This document shows positions 51,722 to 60,305 of a DNA stretch of 64,000 bases, piece by piece. Source of the DNA: Haematobacter massiliensis (GTDB lineage Bacteria; Pseudomonadota; Alphaproteobacteria; Rhodobacterales; Rhodobacteraceae); assembly GCF_000740795.1 (NCBI RefSeq), contig NZ_JGYG01000004.1, forward strand, positions 170,341 through 234,340, written 5' to 3'. Both the position numbers and the translations under genes were made by a program. Within the stretch, counting starts at the first letter, position 1, and each line of letters begins with the position of its first letter. The notes under the pieces were generated by a model. It saw only the letters and a program-made list of their open reading frames with translations, searched no databases and was not told the origin of the DNA.

Positions 51722-53488
51722 ATGACCCAGCCTCAGATACTCGCCTTCCTCATCCTCGGCGGGATGATGGTCCTCTTCATCTGGGGCAGGCTTCGCTATG
51801 ACGTTGTGGCGATGCTGGCGCTCGTCGCATCGCTGATTGCGGGCACCGTCCGCCCGGATGAGGCGTTCCGCGGATTCTCCGACGATATTGTCATAATCGT
51901 CGGCAGTGCGCTTGTGGTGAGCGCGGGCATCGCCCGGTCAGGTGTGGTGGAGGTGGCGTTGCAGTGGGTCGGGCGACGGGTGACTTCGCTCCGCTGGCAG
52001 CTCACGGTACTGGTCGGATCCGTGACGCTGCTGTCCGCCATCGTCAAGAACATCGGCGCGCTGGCCATGCTGATGCCCGCTGCGTTCGGCATGGCCAAGC
52101 GGTCCGGGGCATCGCCTTCTGTGTTCCTGATGCCCATGGCTTTCGGCTCGCTGCTGGGCGGGCTCATCACGCTCGTCGGCACCTCGCCGAACATCATCGT
52201 TTCCCGGGTGCGGGAGCAGATGACGGGAACGCCCTTTGGCATGTTCGACTACGCCCCCGTCGGTCTTGGGCTGTCCCTCGTAGGGCTGATCTTCCTGCGC
52301 TTCGGCTACCGGCTGCTCCCGAGCGGCCGGCGCGCGGCCGCGCGTGGATTGGGCGAGGCGGTCTTCGTCAGCGATTACAACACAGAGGCGCGGGTGCTGG
52401 AGACGTCGCGGGCGGCGGGCGTGACGGTATCTGACTTCCTCTCCGACATAGACGGGGCACTGGCAGTCACAGGCATCATCCGAGACGGGAAGCGGCGGGC
52501 AGCGGTCCTGCCCGACACGACGATCCTTGTGGGGGATCTGGTGCTTCTGCGCGGCGCACCGGATGCACTGGAGGCGGCGATCACGCGCGGGCGGCTCGCG
52601 CTCGCCCGGCAGGAAGCGGGTCGCGTTTCGGCGGGCGTGGCTCTGGTGGAGACGGTCGTCGTCCCTGAATCGCTCCTGGTCGGTCAGAGTGCGGGGGGCA
52701 TGGCGCTTCATGACCGGCATGGGTTGAACCTCATCGCCATATCGCGAGCCGGTCACCGGATGAGCGAGCGTCTTGGAGACACTTCGATTGCCGCGGGGGA
52801 TGTTCTGCTGGTGCAAGGGCCGGAGGCGGAAATGCCGGGGCAGATGCGGGCGCTCGGCCTGCTGCCGCTGGCGCAACGCAAGCTCGGACTCGGAAGCGTA
52901 CGGAAGGCGCTGCTGCCCCTGATGATCCTCGGCTCCGCCATGGCGCTGACCGCGACGGGGGCTGTGCCTGTTGCGGTCGCCTTCTTCGGGGCGGCGACAG
53001 CGATGATCGCCAGTGGGGCTCTCCCCGCGCGAGAGGCGACGGAGGCCGTGGAATGGCCGATCCTTGTCATGCTCGGCGCGCTCATACCGGTGAGCGAGGC
53101 GTTGCAGACGACAGGAGCCACGGAGCTCATCGGAACGCTGCTTTCGGACATCGCGACTGGGCTGCCGGTCTGGGGCGCGATTACGCTCATCATGGTGGCG
53201 GCGATGGCGGTCACGCCGTTCCTCAACAACGCGGCGACAGTGCTGGTCATGGCCCCGATTGCCGCCACCTTCGCCACCGATCTGGGCTATCGTCCCGAAG
53301 CGTTCCTGATGGCCGTGGCGGTGGGCGCGGGCAGCGACTTTCTCACACCCATCGGGCATCAGTCGAATACGCTGGTCTTGGGGCCGGGAGGCTATCGCTT
53401 CGGTGATTATGCCCGTCTCGGCGCGCCCCTGTCGGCTCTGGTTGTTTTAGTCGGCGTCCCCCTCATCCTTGCCGTCTGGCCGGTCTGA
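51722..53488 (+). CDS. SLC13/CitM-like anion permease with two TrkA-C (RCK_C) domains
   Basis: This 588-residue inner-membrane protein has two halves of hydrophobic helices. The first half has SAIVKNIGALAMLMPAAF and LITLVGTSPNIIVSRVREQ (the SNT/PN motif of divalent-anion:Na symporters). Two RCK_C domains occupy about residues 215-300 and 300-380 (VSDFLSDIDGALAVTGII, VVPESLLVGQSAGGMAL, NLIAISRAGHRM). The second half repeats the fold, with FLNNAATVLVMAPIAATFA and FLTPIGHQSNTLVLGPGGY. Such SAC1-like proteins carry sulfate or other dianions; the substrate is uncertain. AGGAG lies five bases before ATG 51722. Confidence 0.87.
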   Translation: MTQPQILAFLILGGMMVLFIWGRLRYDVVAMLALVASLIAGTVRPDEAFRGFSDDIVIIVGSALVVSAGIARSGVVEVALQWVGRRVTSLRWQLTVLVGSVTLLSAIVKNIGALAMLMPAAFGMAKRSGASPSVFLMPMAFGSLLGGLITLVGTSPNIIVSRVREQMTGTPFGMFDYAPVGLGLSLVGLIFLRFGYRLLPSGRRAAARGLGEAVFVSDYNTEARVLETSRAAGVTVSDFLSDIDGALAVTGIIRDGKRRAAVLPDTTILVGDLVLLRGAPDALEAAITRGRLALARQEAGRVSAGVALVETVVVPESLLVGQSAGGMALHDRHGLNLIAISRAGHRMSERLGDTSIAAGDVLLVQGPEAEMPGQMRALGLLPLAQRKLGLGSVRKALLPLMILGSAMALTATGAVPVAVAFFGAATAMIASGALPAREATEAVEWPILVMLGALIPVSEALQTTGATELIGTLLSDIATGLPVWGAITLIMVAAMAVTPFLNNAATVLVMAPIAATFATDLGYRPEAFLMAVAVGAGSDFLTPIGHQSNTLVLGPGGYRFGDYARLGAPLSALVVLVGVPLILAVWPV

Positions 53489-53639
53489 AAGGTGGGTGGC
53501 TGTGGCATTTGTCTTCGCCGCCATGCGTAAAAACAAGGTGTCGATTGAACGGCATTGTCAGGAAGGATGACCCGCCCCTCGGCGGGGAGGGGAGACATAC
53601 CTGTCAGCGGGCTAACGGGCGGATCACACTGCCGAGAAC

Positions 53640-54131
53640 CGGCTCTGAGCCGCAGGACACTGATGCGGGGCACGGCTACCGGAATGCTTGCCGCCCCGCG
53701 CTGGTCGGCGCTGGTCGGCGAGGGGCTGGCGCAGGGTGCCGTGACATCGCGTGTCCAGTCGCACTGGCCAAAGGCGTCGAGCTCGTTCAACGACAGCCTC
53801 GGGATGTTTGCCAAGGAAGTCGAGCGCCGGGCGGATGGCGCTTTCAAGATGATCCTTCTGGGCGACGGGGAATTCGCCAAGGGCACCCATAAATATCGTG
53901 CGGCGCGGTGTGGTGCCGATGGGGACGATCAGCCTCTCCTATATGCGGAGGCGGCGTCTTTGCTCTACGGCATTCCCGTCGCGCTCCGGGAAAACTGAGA
54001 GATGCCGCATGTCGTCAAGACCCTCGGTATCGAGGCCCTGTTGACCGAGGATCAGGCCCAAGAAGGCAAGGTGGCACTGGCCGAAAAGGTGCTGCCGACG
54101 GAACTGACGCTCACCTCTGTCGGGGCCTTCT
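53640..54131 (+). pseudogene. Remnant of a TRAP transporter DctP-type binding protein
   Basis: The first block reads SRRTLMRGTATGMLAAPRWS (signal-like), then VTSRVQSHWPKASSSFNDSL and FAKEVERRADGAFKMILLGD, typical of DctP proteins. Near 53905 the frame slips: an adjacent frame gives GVVPMGTISLSYM, then the first frame resumes with AEAASLLYGIPVALREN and stops at 53998. A third block from 54002 (PHVVKTLGIEALLTEDQAQ) ends at about 54130. The rest of the gene, about two thirds, is missing, and there are no DctQ/DctM genes. Confidence 0.62.
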
Positions 54132-54276
54132 CGCATCGTTCGACGATAAGCGAACCATCACGGCCCGCTAATCGGATAGAAGGGCGAGGCAAGACGAAAG
54201 GCTATGACATGAGATACCGCAATCAACATCGCTTCTGCCGTGCTGCGGTGACCTGTTTCCCGAGGAGGGAAGGCGC

Positions 54277-54636
54277 ATGATCGCCGTGATCTTTGAGGTT
54301 TCGATGCCGGATGAAAACCGCCGCGAATATCTTGACCTTGCTGCTGGCCTGCGGCCCCTGCTGGCCGAGGTCGACGGTTTCATCTCCGTCGAGCGGTTTC
54401 AGAGCCTGACCTCGCCCGACAAGCTCCTTTCGCTGTCCTTCTGGCGGGATGAGGCCGCCGTTACACGGTGGCGTACTCTGACGGAGCATCGGAAGGCGCA
54501 GGTGGCCGGGCGGGATCATGTGTTTTCCGGCTACCGCCTGCGGATCGCCGGCGTATTGCGGGACTACGGTATGGACAGGCGCGAAGACGCACCTTCTGAC
54601 AGCCGCGGCTATCATACGGAGACGACCGATGTGTGA
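54277..54636 (+). CDS. Antibiotic biosynthesis monooxygenase (ABM)-domain protein
   Basis: This 119-residue protein has a dimeric ferredoxin-like alpha-beta fold: IAVIFEVSMPDENRREYLDLAAGLRPLLAEVDGFISVERF opens it (partly quoted), then LLSLSFWRDEAAVTRWR. Family members include small cofactor-free oxygenases and haem-degrading or stress proteins; the function here is unknown. The last eight bases overlap the start of the next frame. GAGGGAAGG lies just before the ATG. Confidence 0.82.
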   Translation: MIAVIFEVSMPDENRREYLDLAAGLRPLLAEVDGFISVERFQSLTSPDKLLSLSFWRDEAAVTRWRTLTEHRKAQVAGRDHVFSGYRLRIAGVLRDYGMDRREDAPSDSRGYHTETTDV

Positions 54637-54988
54637 TGTCGCGTTCGACCTGAATGCGCACGTTCTGACAGATCTGGGAGAGGTCACGGCGCGCGCCGGT
54701 ATCGCATCGGAAGGCGACGGTATCTTCAGCCACGGGAACGGCGTGGCGGCGCATTCGCGGGCGGAGACCATGGAAGCTGCCGCGGGGGCGGCCGACATGG
54801 CTGCGACAGCCGTCCCCAGCGCGCTTGCCAGCGGGCTGAAAAAGCGCAGGCCAGGTCAGCCGGGCGCTGCCGGAAGGCGGCGTTGCGATCATCGGCCCAT
54901 ATTCCGCTCGCCACATCCGGTCGATCCTGCTGGGGGAGGGCATGGGGGCGGGTCATGTCGCGACTCCTGCACGGCAGGGGTAATGTGA
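54629..54988 (+). pseudogene. Unassigned, probably frameshifted small gene
   Basis: The frame opens in an ATGTGTGA overlap with the ABM gene and closes in a TGATG overlap with the TauE-like gene, an arrangement usual for translated genes. The first 60 residues (AHVLTDLGEVTARAGIASEGD) look protein-like and faintly ACT-domain-like. The last 40 residues of the same frame are Arg/Pro/Gly-rich, while a neighbouring frame over 54850-54984 gives a better sequence (EGGVAIIGPYSARHIRSILL). A single frameshift near 54850 would join them. I cannot name the family. Confidence 0.4.
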
Positions 54989-55731
54989 TGGACGGCCTTC
55001 TGCTCCTCTTCGGGCTGACGTTCCTCGCCGCAGGCTTCGTGAAAGGCGTGACCGGCATGGGTCTTCCTACCGTGGCAATGGGGGTTCTTGGCACTCTCAT
55101 CCCGCCTGTCGCGGCGGCGGGGCTGTTGATTGTGCCCTCGTTCGTGACGAATGTGCTGCAATTCCTCAGCGGCCCCGATCCGCGGCAGACGGCGCTGCGA
55201 TTCTGGCCGATGATGCTGGCGATCACCGTTGGCACCGTGGCCGCGATGCCGCTGATGGTCTGGGCCGACCCACGCCTTGCCTCCGAGCTGCTGGGTGGCG
55301 CGTTGCTCGGCTATGCGGTGTTTACGCTCCTCGTGGCGCCCCGGACGCTTCCCGCGCGGGCGGAGCGGGCAGCCTCGCCGGCGGTCGGGCTGGTGACAGG
55401 GATCATCACGGGCGCAACCGGCGTTTTCGTGATCCCCGCCGTGCCCTATCTCCAAGCGCTCGGTCTGCGGAAGGATGAGCTGGTCCAGGCTCTCGGTCTG
55501 TCCTTCACGGTATCAACTCTCGCCATGGCGGCGGGTCTTGCGGGACAAGGCGCGTTCGAGACAGCGGGAATGCTGCGGTCGTCCCTGCTGGTCGTGCCCG
55601 CGCTGGCAGGGATGTGGCTTGGCCAGCGGTTCCGCGATCGGATTTCGCAAAAGGCGTTCCGGCGTGGCTTCCTGATCGTTCTGGCCGTGTTGGGCGTTCA
55701 GATGGTCGCAAAGGCGATGGTTTCGGCATAG
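54988..55731 (+). CDS. TauE/SafE-family sulfite/organosulfonate exporter-like permease
   Basis: This 247-residue inner-membrane protein has about eight hydrophobic segments and the family motif LAAGFVKGVTGMGLPTVAMG near the N-terminus, repeated in weaker form as VTGIITGATGVFVIPAVPYL. It probably exports a small anion such as sulfite, sulfoacetate or a carboxylate. The ATG at 54988 lies eight bases after AGGGG; ATGs further upstream belong to a non-coding extension. It may be co-transcribed with the ABM-domain gene. Confidence 0.87.
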   Translation: MDGLLLLFGLTFLAAGFVKGVTGMGLPTVAMGVLGTLIPPVAAAGLLIVPSFVTNVLQFLSGPDPRQTALRFWPMMLAITVGTVAAMPLMVWADPRLASELLGGALLGYAVFTLLVAPRTLPARAERAASPAVGLVTGIITGATGVFVIPAVPYLQALGLRKDELVQALGLSFTVSTLAMAAGLAGQGAFETAGMLRSSLLVVPALAGMWLGQRFRDRISQKAFRRGFLIVLAVLGVQMVAKAMVSA

Positions 55732-55928
55732 CTGCCACGCCGATGCGCCGTTTCATCGCCGTATCAGCGGAAGATATACACTTATGTTATACCTGATCGA
55801 ACCAACCGGTCGCAGACAGGGCAGGAGCCGTGGTATAGGCAGGGCGGGCAGATCGGCAACCGAGGTCACCCCATGCCGCCCTTCTCCAGCGAAGCCTTTC
55901 GAGACAGCTTTTCCCGGTTCCACGCCAT

Positions 55929-57086
55929 ATGAGCGGGGTGGTGATCATCGGCGGCGGGATCATGGGGAGCACTGCTGCCTGGTTCCTGCGTCGGGAGGGC
56001 TTTACCGGCCCGATCAGCGTCGTCGAACCCGATCCCACCTATCAGTTCAGCTCGACAGCGCGGTCGGCTGCTTCGATCCGGATGCAGTTCGGCACGCCGC
56101 TCAATGTGCGAATGAGCTTGTTCGGGGTAGAGTTCTTTCGCGGGATTCGCACCATTTTCGGGCCGGATGCAGACATCGGCTATGTCGAGAACGGCTACCT
56201 CATCCTCGGCGGACCACAGGGCGCGGATGCGCGTCGCAAGGGCGCCGCCATGCAGCAGGCGGAAGGGGCGGATGTCGCGGTACTCCTGCCGGATGAGATC
56301 GCCGCTCGGTTTCCGTTCATCTCTCTGGAAGGGGTGGGGATCGGCACTTTCGGCTGCACGGGTGAAGGATGGTTTGACGCTTGGTCCCTGCTGTCTCTGA
56401 TGCGCCGCGCGGCGCGCGACTGCGGCGTGAGGTATGAAAAGGCGGCCGTGGAAGGCTTCGATATCGGTGATCGGGTTCATGCCGTCCGCTTGAGCGATGG
56501 TTCACGCCTCGCTTGCGACATCTGCGTGCTTGCGGCGGGGGCGGCTTCAGGCAAACTTGCGGCGCTGGCCGGGATCGCGCTTCCCGTCAGCCCGCGCAAA
56601 CGGTCGGTCTTCAACTTTCGCGCCCCCGTCGCGCCGACGGGCTTTCCCATGCTGTTCGACAGTTCCGGCATCTGGGTCAGGCCTGAAGGCGCGGGCTTCA
56701 TCGGCGGTATCCAACCCCCGCCGGACCGAGACCCGGATGCCACGGGCGATTACGAGCCGCATCATGACCTGATGGAAGATCCTTTCTGGCCCGCGCTTGC
56801 CACCCGCATCCCGGCGATGGAACACCTGCGGCTGGAGCGTTCCTGGGCTGGTCATTATGAGGTCAACGCGCTCGATCACAACGGGATTGTGGGTCCGCAT
56901 GACGAGATCGGGAACCTGCTATTTCTTACGGGCTTCTCCGGCCATGGGGTAATGCATGCTCCCGCGGCGGGGCGCGCTGTCGCGGAGCTGGTGACACAGG
57001 GTGGTTACCGGAGTCTCGATCTCTCCCCGCTCGGATACGAGCGGATCCGGGCCGGGGCACCGCTCCATGAAACCGTGGTTTATTAA
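55929..57086 (+). CDS. FAD-dependent amine/amino-acid oxidoreductase (DAO family)
   Basis: This 385-residue DAO-type flavoenzyme starts VVIIGGGIMGSTAAWFL (ADP-binding GxGxxG). Further landmarks are SSTARSAASIRMQFGTPLN, where FAD stacks, CVLAAGAASGKLAAL, and a C-terminal LFLTGFSGHGVMHAPAAGRAVAEL, the second flavin motif, partly quoted. It should oxidise a secondary amine or N-methyl or D-amino acid to an imine. The gene stands before an SDR and the 5-oxoprolinase genes. An AT-rich patch at 55772-55793 (TTATGTTATACC) may hold its promoter. Confidence 0.87.
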   Translation: MSGVVIIGGGIMGSTAAWFLRREGFTGPISVVEPDPTYQFSSTARSAASIRMQFGTPLNVRMSLFGVEFFRGIRTIFGPDADIGYVENGYLILGGPQGADARRKGAAMQQAEGADVAVLLPDEIAARFPFISLEGVGIGTFGCTGEGWFDAWSLLSLMRRAARDCGVRYEKAAVEGFDIGDRVHAVRLSDGSRLACDICVLAAGAASGKLAALAGIALPVSPRKRSVFNFRAPVAPTGFPMLFDSSGIWVRPEGAGFIGGIQPPPDRDPDATGDYEPHHDLMEDPFWPALATRIPAMEHLRLERSWAGHYEVNALDHNGIVGPHDEIGNLLFLTGFSGHGVMHAPAAGRAVAELVTQGGYRSLDLSPLGYERIRAGAPLHETVVY

Positions 57087-57098
57087 AAGGACAGGGCT

Positions 57099-57872
57099 AT
57101 GAGATTCACCGACAAGGTCGTGGTCATCACGGGGGGTGCTCAGGGGATCGGACGGGCTTGCGCGGAACGCTTCCTGTCCGAAGGCGCAAAGGTTGTCATC
57201 GGCGATGTGGATGCATCCAAACTGGCACGCACCGCCGAGGAGATCGGCACGGCAGCGACGGTGCTTCCGGTCACCACAGACGTCGCCCGCAAGGCCGATG
57301 TCGATGCGCTGATCGCGGCGGCTGTCGAACAGTTCGGTCGCGTGGATGTGATGATCAACAACGCCGGGGTCTGCCCTGTCGCCGATTTTCTGGATTTCAC
57401 CGAAGAGCAGTACGACCAGACGCTGGCCGTGAACCTGAAGGGAGCGTTTCTGGGCACCCAGGCCGCTGCGCGGGCGATGATCGCCGGCGGCAGGGGCGGC
57501 GTCATCATCAACATGTCCTCCATCAACTCCGGCCTCGCCAACCCCTCGGTCGCACCCTATGCGATTTCGAAGGGCGGCATGAATCAGGTCACCTCCACCG
57601 CCGCCGTGGCGCTGGCGCCCCATGGCATCCGGGTTTGCGGGGTCGGCCCCGGCACCATCGCGACGGATATCATCAAGGGCGCCTTCACCGAGCGCGCGGG
57701 GATGGAGGCGATCCTCGCACGCACACCCATGGGGAGGCTGGGGGAACCCGAGGAGATCGCCGGTGTGGTCGCATTTCTTGCGTCACCAGACGCGTCCTAC
57801 ATCACGGGAGAGACGATCTATCCCGATGGCGGGCGGCGGATACTCAACTACACCGTTCCCGTGCGGGAGTGA
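57099..57872 (+). CDS. Short-chain dehydrogenase/reductase
   Basis: This 257-residue classical SDR has the cofactor motif TGGAQGIGRA, NNAGVCP, and the catalytic triad in NMSSINSG...YAISKGG (Ser, Tyr, Lys). The C-terminus ITGETIYPDGGRRILNYTVPV closes the family fold. The acidic residue after the second strand (GDVDAS) suggests NAD rather than NADP. The substrate is unknown; it follows the FAD oxidoreductase by 12 bp and may oxidise a hydroxyl of the same compound. Confidence 0.89.
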   Translation: MRFTDKVVVITGGAQGIGRACAERFLSEGAKVVIGDVDASKLARTAEEIGTAATVLPVTTDVARKADVDALIAAAVEQFGRVDVMINNAGVCPVADFLDFTEEQYDQTLAVNLKGAFLGTQAAARAMIAGGRGGVIINMSSINSGLANPSVAPYAISKGGMNQVTSTAAVALAPHGIRVCGVGPGTIATDIIKGAFTERAGMEAILARTPMGRLGEPEEIAGVVAFLASPDASYITGETIYPDGGRRILNYTVPVRE

Positions 57873-57910
57873 GCGATGGGCCTTCCGCTTTCAGTGCCGG
57901 TGCTCGCGCC

Positions 57911-58669
57911 ATGAGGATTGATCTGAACGCCGATCTGGGGGAAGGCTTCGGACCCTGGGTGATGGGCGATGACACGGCGATGCTCGATCTCGTTACTTCG
58001 GCGAATGTCGCCTGCGGGGGTCATGCCGGTGATCCGGAAACGATGTTCGACACGCTTCTCGCCGCTGCGGCGCGTGGTGTAAGCGTGGGGGCTCATCCGG
58101 GTTTCGCCGATCGGGAGGGCTTCGGGCGTCGCGTGATCCCGATGCGGGCGGCGCAGGTCGGGCGGCTCGTGGCGGCGCAAGTGGGTGCGCTGGCGGGCAT
58201 TGCCGCGCTTGCCGAGGTGGAGCTGCGCTACGTGAAACCGCACGGGGCGCTCGGCAATCTGGCTGCCGATGATCGTGAGGTGGCGGAAGCCATCGTCACC
58301 GCCGTGCAGGCATTGCCGGGGAGGCTGGCGATCCTCGCAATCTCCGGTACGGTGCTGGAACAGGTGGCGCGGGCAGCGGGGCTGCCGGTCTATTCGGAGA
58401 TATTCGCCGACCGGGCCTATCTCCCGAACGGGCGGCTTGTCCCCCGCTCGCGCGAGGGCGCGATGCTCCACGACCCGGACATGGCGGCGGAGCGGTTGAT
58501 CCGGTTTCTTGACAGCGGTCTCATGCCGGTACTCGGCGGCGATCCGATCCGCCTCTCCGCACAGTCCATCTGTGTGCATGGTGACAGTCCGGGTGCGGTG
58601 GGCATGGCGCAGCAGGTCCGCCGTCGGCTGGAGGGGGCGGGTATCACCGTCTCGCCCTTCCTGCCGTGA
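57911..58669 (+). CDS. pxpA: 5-oxoprolinase subunit A (LamB/YcsF family)
   Basis: This 252-residue protein has IDLNADLGEGFGPWVMGDD at the N-terminus, SANVACGGHAGDP, GAHPGFADREGFGRR and RYVKPHGALGNLA, all signatures of PxpA. With PxpB and PxpC it opens 5-oxoproline (pyroglutamate) to glutamate using ATP. The ATG 57911 starts the family's first strand. The stop overlaps the GTG of pxpB. Confidence 0.93.
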   Translation: MRIDLNADLGEGFGPWVMGDDTAMLDLVTSANVACGGHAGDPETMFDTLLAAAARGVSVGAHPGFADREGFGRRVIPMRAAQVGRLVAAQVGALAGIAALAEVELRYVKPHGALGNLAADDREVAEAIVTAVQALPGRLAILAISGTVLEQVARAAGLPVYSEIFADRAYLPNGRLVPRSREGAMLHDPDMAAERLIRFLDSGLMPVLGGDPIRLSAQSICVHGDSPGAVGMAQQVRRRLEGAGITVSPFLP

Positions 58670-59340
58670 GGATGCCGGTTTTCCGTCCGGTTGGAGAGCA
58701 TGGCCTGCTGGTCGAGTTTGGTGACAGGATTTCCTCGGAAATCCATGAGCGCGTTCTTGCGTTGGACAGATTGCTTGAAGCGACGCCCTTTGCCGGTTTC
58801 CGGGAGGCGGTGCCGGCCTATGCGGCTCTCCTGATCCGTTTCGATCCGCTCGTGACCGATCACGCCAGCGTCCAACGCGCGGCGGAGGCGCTGTTGCATG
58901 CGCCGGCCATGCCCGCGGCGCCCTCAAGGTTGCGAGAGGTGGCGGTTTGCTATGACGATGATCTCGCCCCGGATCTGCCGGCCGTGGCACGCCAGAGCGG
59001 GCTGACGCGCGAGCAGGTCATCGCCACGCATCTGGCCGGGGAATATAGTGTCTTCATGTATGGCTTTGCGCCGGGCTATGCCTATCTCGCCGGCGTCCCG
59101 GAGGCGCTGCGCATGCCGCGAAAGCCAACCGCTGTCCGCGGGATTGCTGCGGGAAGCGTGGTGATCGCCGGACCGCAGTGCCTTGTCACCACGCTCGTCA
59201 TGCCAACGGGCTGGTGGATCATCGGGCGATCGCCGACCGCGATCCTGACGGGTGATCCTGCCACCCCGTTTCTTTTCGACGTCGGCGACAGGGTGCGCTT
59301 TCGGCGCGTGAGCCGGTCGGAATATGAGGATATGACATGA
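58666..59340 (+). CDS. pxpB: 5-oxoprolinase subunit B (allophanate hydrolase subunit 1 family)
   Basis: This 224-residue protein of the KipI/PxpB family has FRPVGEHGLLVEFGDRIS, YAALLIRFDP, the conserved MYGFAPGYAYLAGVPE and GSVVIAGPQCLVTTLVMPTGWWIIGRSP, partly quoted. It forms the 5-oxoprolinase with PxpA and PxpC. The GTG start at 58666 overlaps the pxpA stop (GTGA); ATG 58672 is also possible. The stop overlaps pxpC as ATGA. Confidence 0.92.
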   Translation: MRMPVFRPVGEHGLLVEFGDRISSEIHERVLALDRLLEATPFAGFREAVPAYAALLIRFDPLVTDHASVQRAAEALLHAPAMPAAPSRLREVAVCYDDDLAPDLPAVARQSGLTREQVIATHLAGEYSVFMYGFAPGYAYLAGVPEALRMPRKPTAVRGIAAGSVVIAGPQCLVTTLVMPTGWWIIGRSPTAILTGDPATPFLFDVGDRVRFRRVSRSEYEDMT

Positions 59341-60305
59341 CGGGGGCCGTGCTGTCGGTCATCTTTGCAGGCCCCCATGTCTCTGTCCAGGATCGTGGGC
59401 GGCCGGGTCTGATGCGGTTCGGCGTTCCTCAATCCGGCGCGATGGACCGTGCGGCTTTTGCCGCGGCGAATACCGCGCTCGGCAATCCGCCGGAGACGCC
59501 GGGGGTAGAGGTGTCGCTCGGGGGGCTGACGCTCGAATGCCTTGCGGGGGAGGTCGGCTTTGCGGTGGCGGGCGGCGGCTTTCGCGTCGATCATGCGGGA
59601 CGACGGCTTGGCTCCTGGACAGTCGCTACGCTGCGCGCGGGGGAGAGGTTGGTAATCCGCCCAGGACGATGGGGAAGCTGGTGTTACCTCGCACTCGCCG
59701 GAAACCTCCTCGCACCCCGCTGGCTGGGGAGCCAGGCAACCCACGCGCTCTCGGGCTTCGGCGGCGGCAGGCTCCAGGCAGGACAGAGGCTGACCATCGC
59801 GGAACCGCGTGAAGCCGCTGCGGGTGACATCCCGTGCCCGGTCTTCGCGCGTCCGCGCCGCTGCATCCATGTGACACTCGGCCCGCAGGACAGGTTCTTC
59901 CCGGCCGAGGCGCTGAAGACATTCCTTTCCACCTCGTGGCGAATGACCGATGCCTGGGACCGGATGGGTGTGCGGCTTTCCGGCCCGGCAATCGCCCCCT
60001 CGGCAGCGCTCGACATGCCGTCGGAACCGATCACCCGCGGTGCCGTGCAAGTTGCGGGGGACGGGGTGCCTACCGTTCTGCTTGCCGATCACCAGACGAC
60101 CGGGGGTTATCCGAAGATCGCGACCGTGCTGGACTGCGATCTTGACGCCTTCGTTCAATTGCGGCCCCATGATGAGATTGAATTCCGACCTGTCACGACG
60201 GATCAGGCAATCCTGCGCGCGCGGGCGGCCGCCGCGAAGGCCGCACTCCATAAAGAGGGTATCGAACGGCGGATAGCCAAGGCGGGGATCAGCCTCTTTC
60301 CCTAG
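59337..60305 (+). CDS. pxpC: 5-oxoprolinase subunit C (allophanate hydrolase subunit 2 family)
   Basis: This 322-residue KipA/PxpC protein has GPHVSVQDRGRPGLMRFGVPQSGAMD (in part) at the N-terminus, LALAGNLLAPRWLGSQATH, then DRMGVRLSGPAI and TGGYPKIATVLDCDL near the end. It completes the PxpABC enzyme. The stop TAG lies in CTAG, which also supplies the stop of the convergent LysR gene. Confidence 0.92.
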   Translation: MTGAVLSVIFAGPHVSVQDRGRPGLMRFGVPQSGAMDRAAFAAANTALGNPPETPGVEVSLGGLTLECLAGEVGFAVAGGGFRVDHAGRRLGSWTVATLRAGERLVIRPGRWGSWCYLALAGNLLAPRWLGSQATHALSGFGGGRLQAGQRLTIAEPREAAAGDIPCPVFARPRRCIHVTLGPQDRFFPAEALKTFLSTSWRMTDAWDRMGVRLSGPAIAPSAALDMPSEPITRGAVQVAGDGVPTVLLADHQTTGGYPKIATVLDCDLDAFVQLRPHDEIEFRPVTTDQAILRARAAAAKAALHKEGIERRIAKAGISLFP

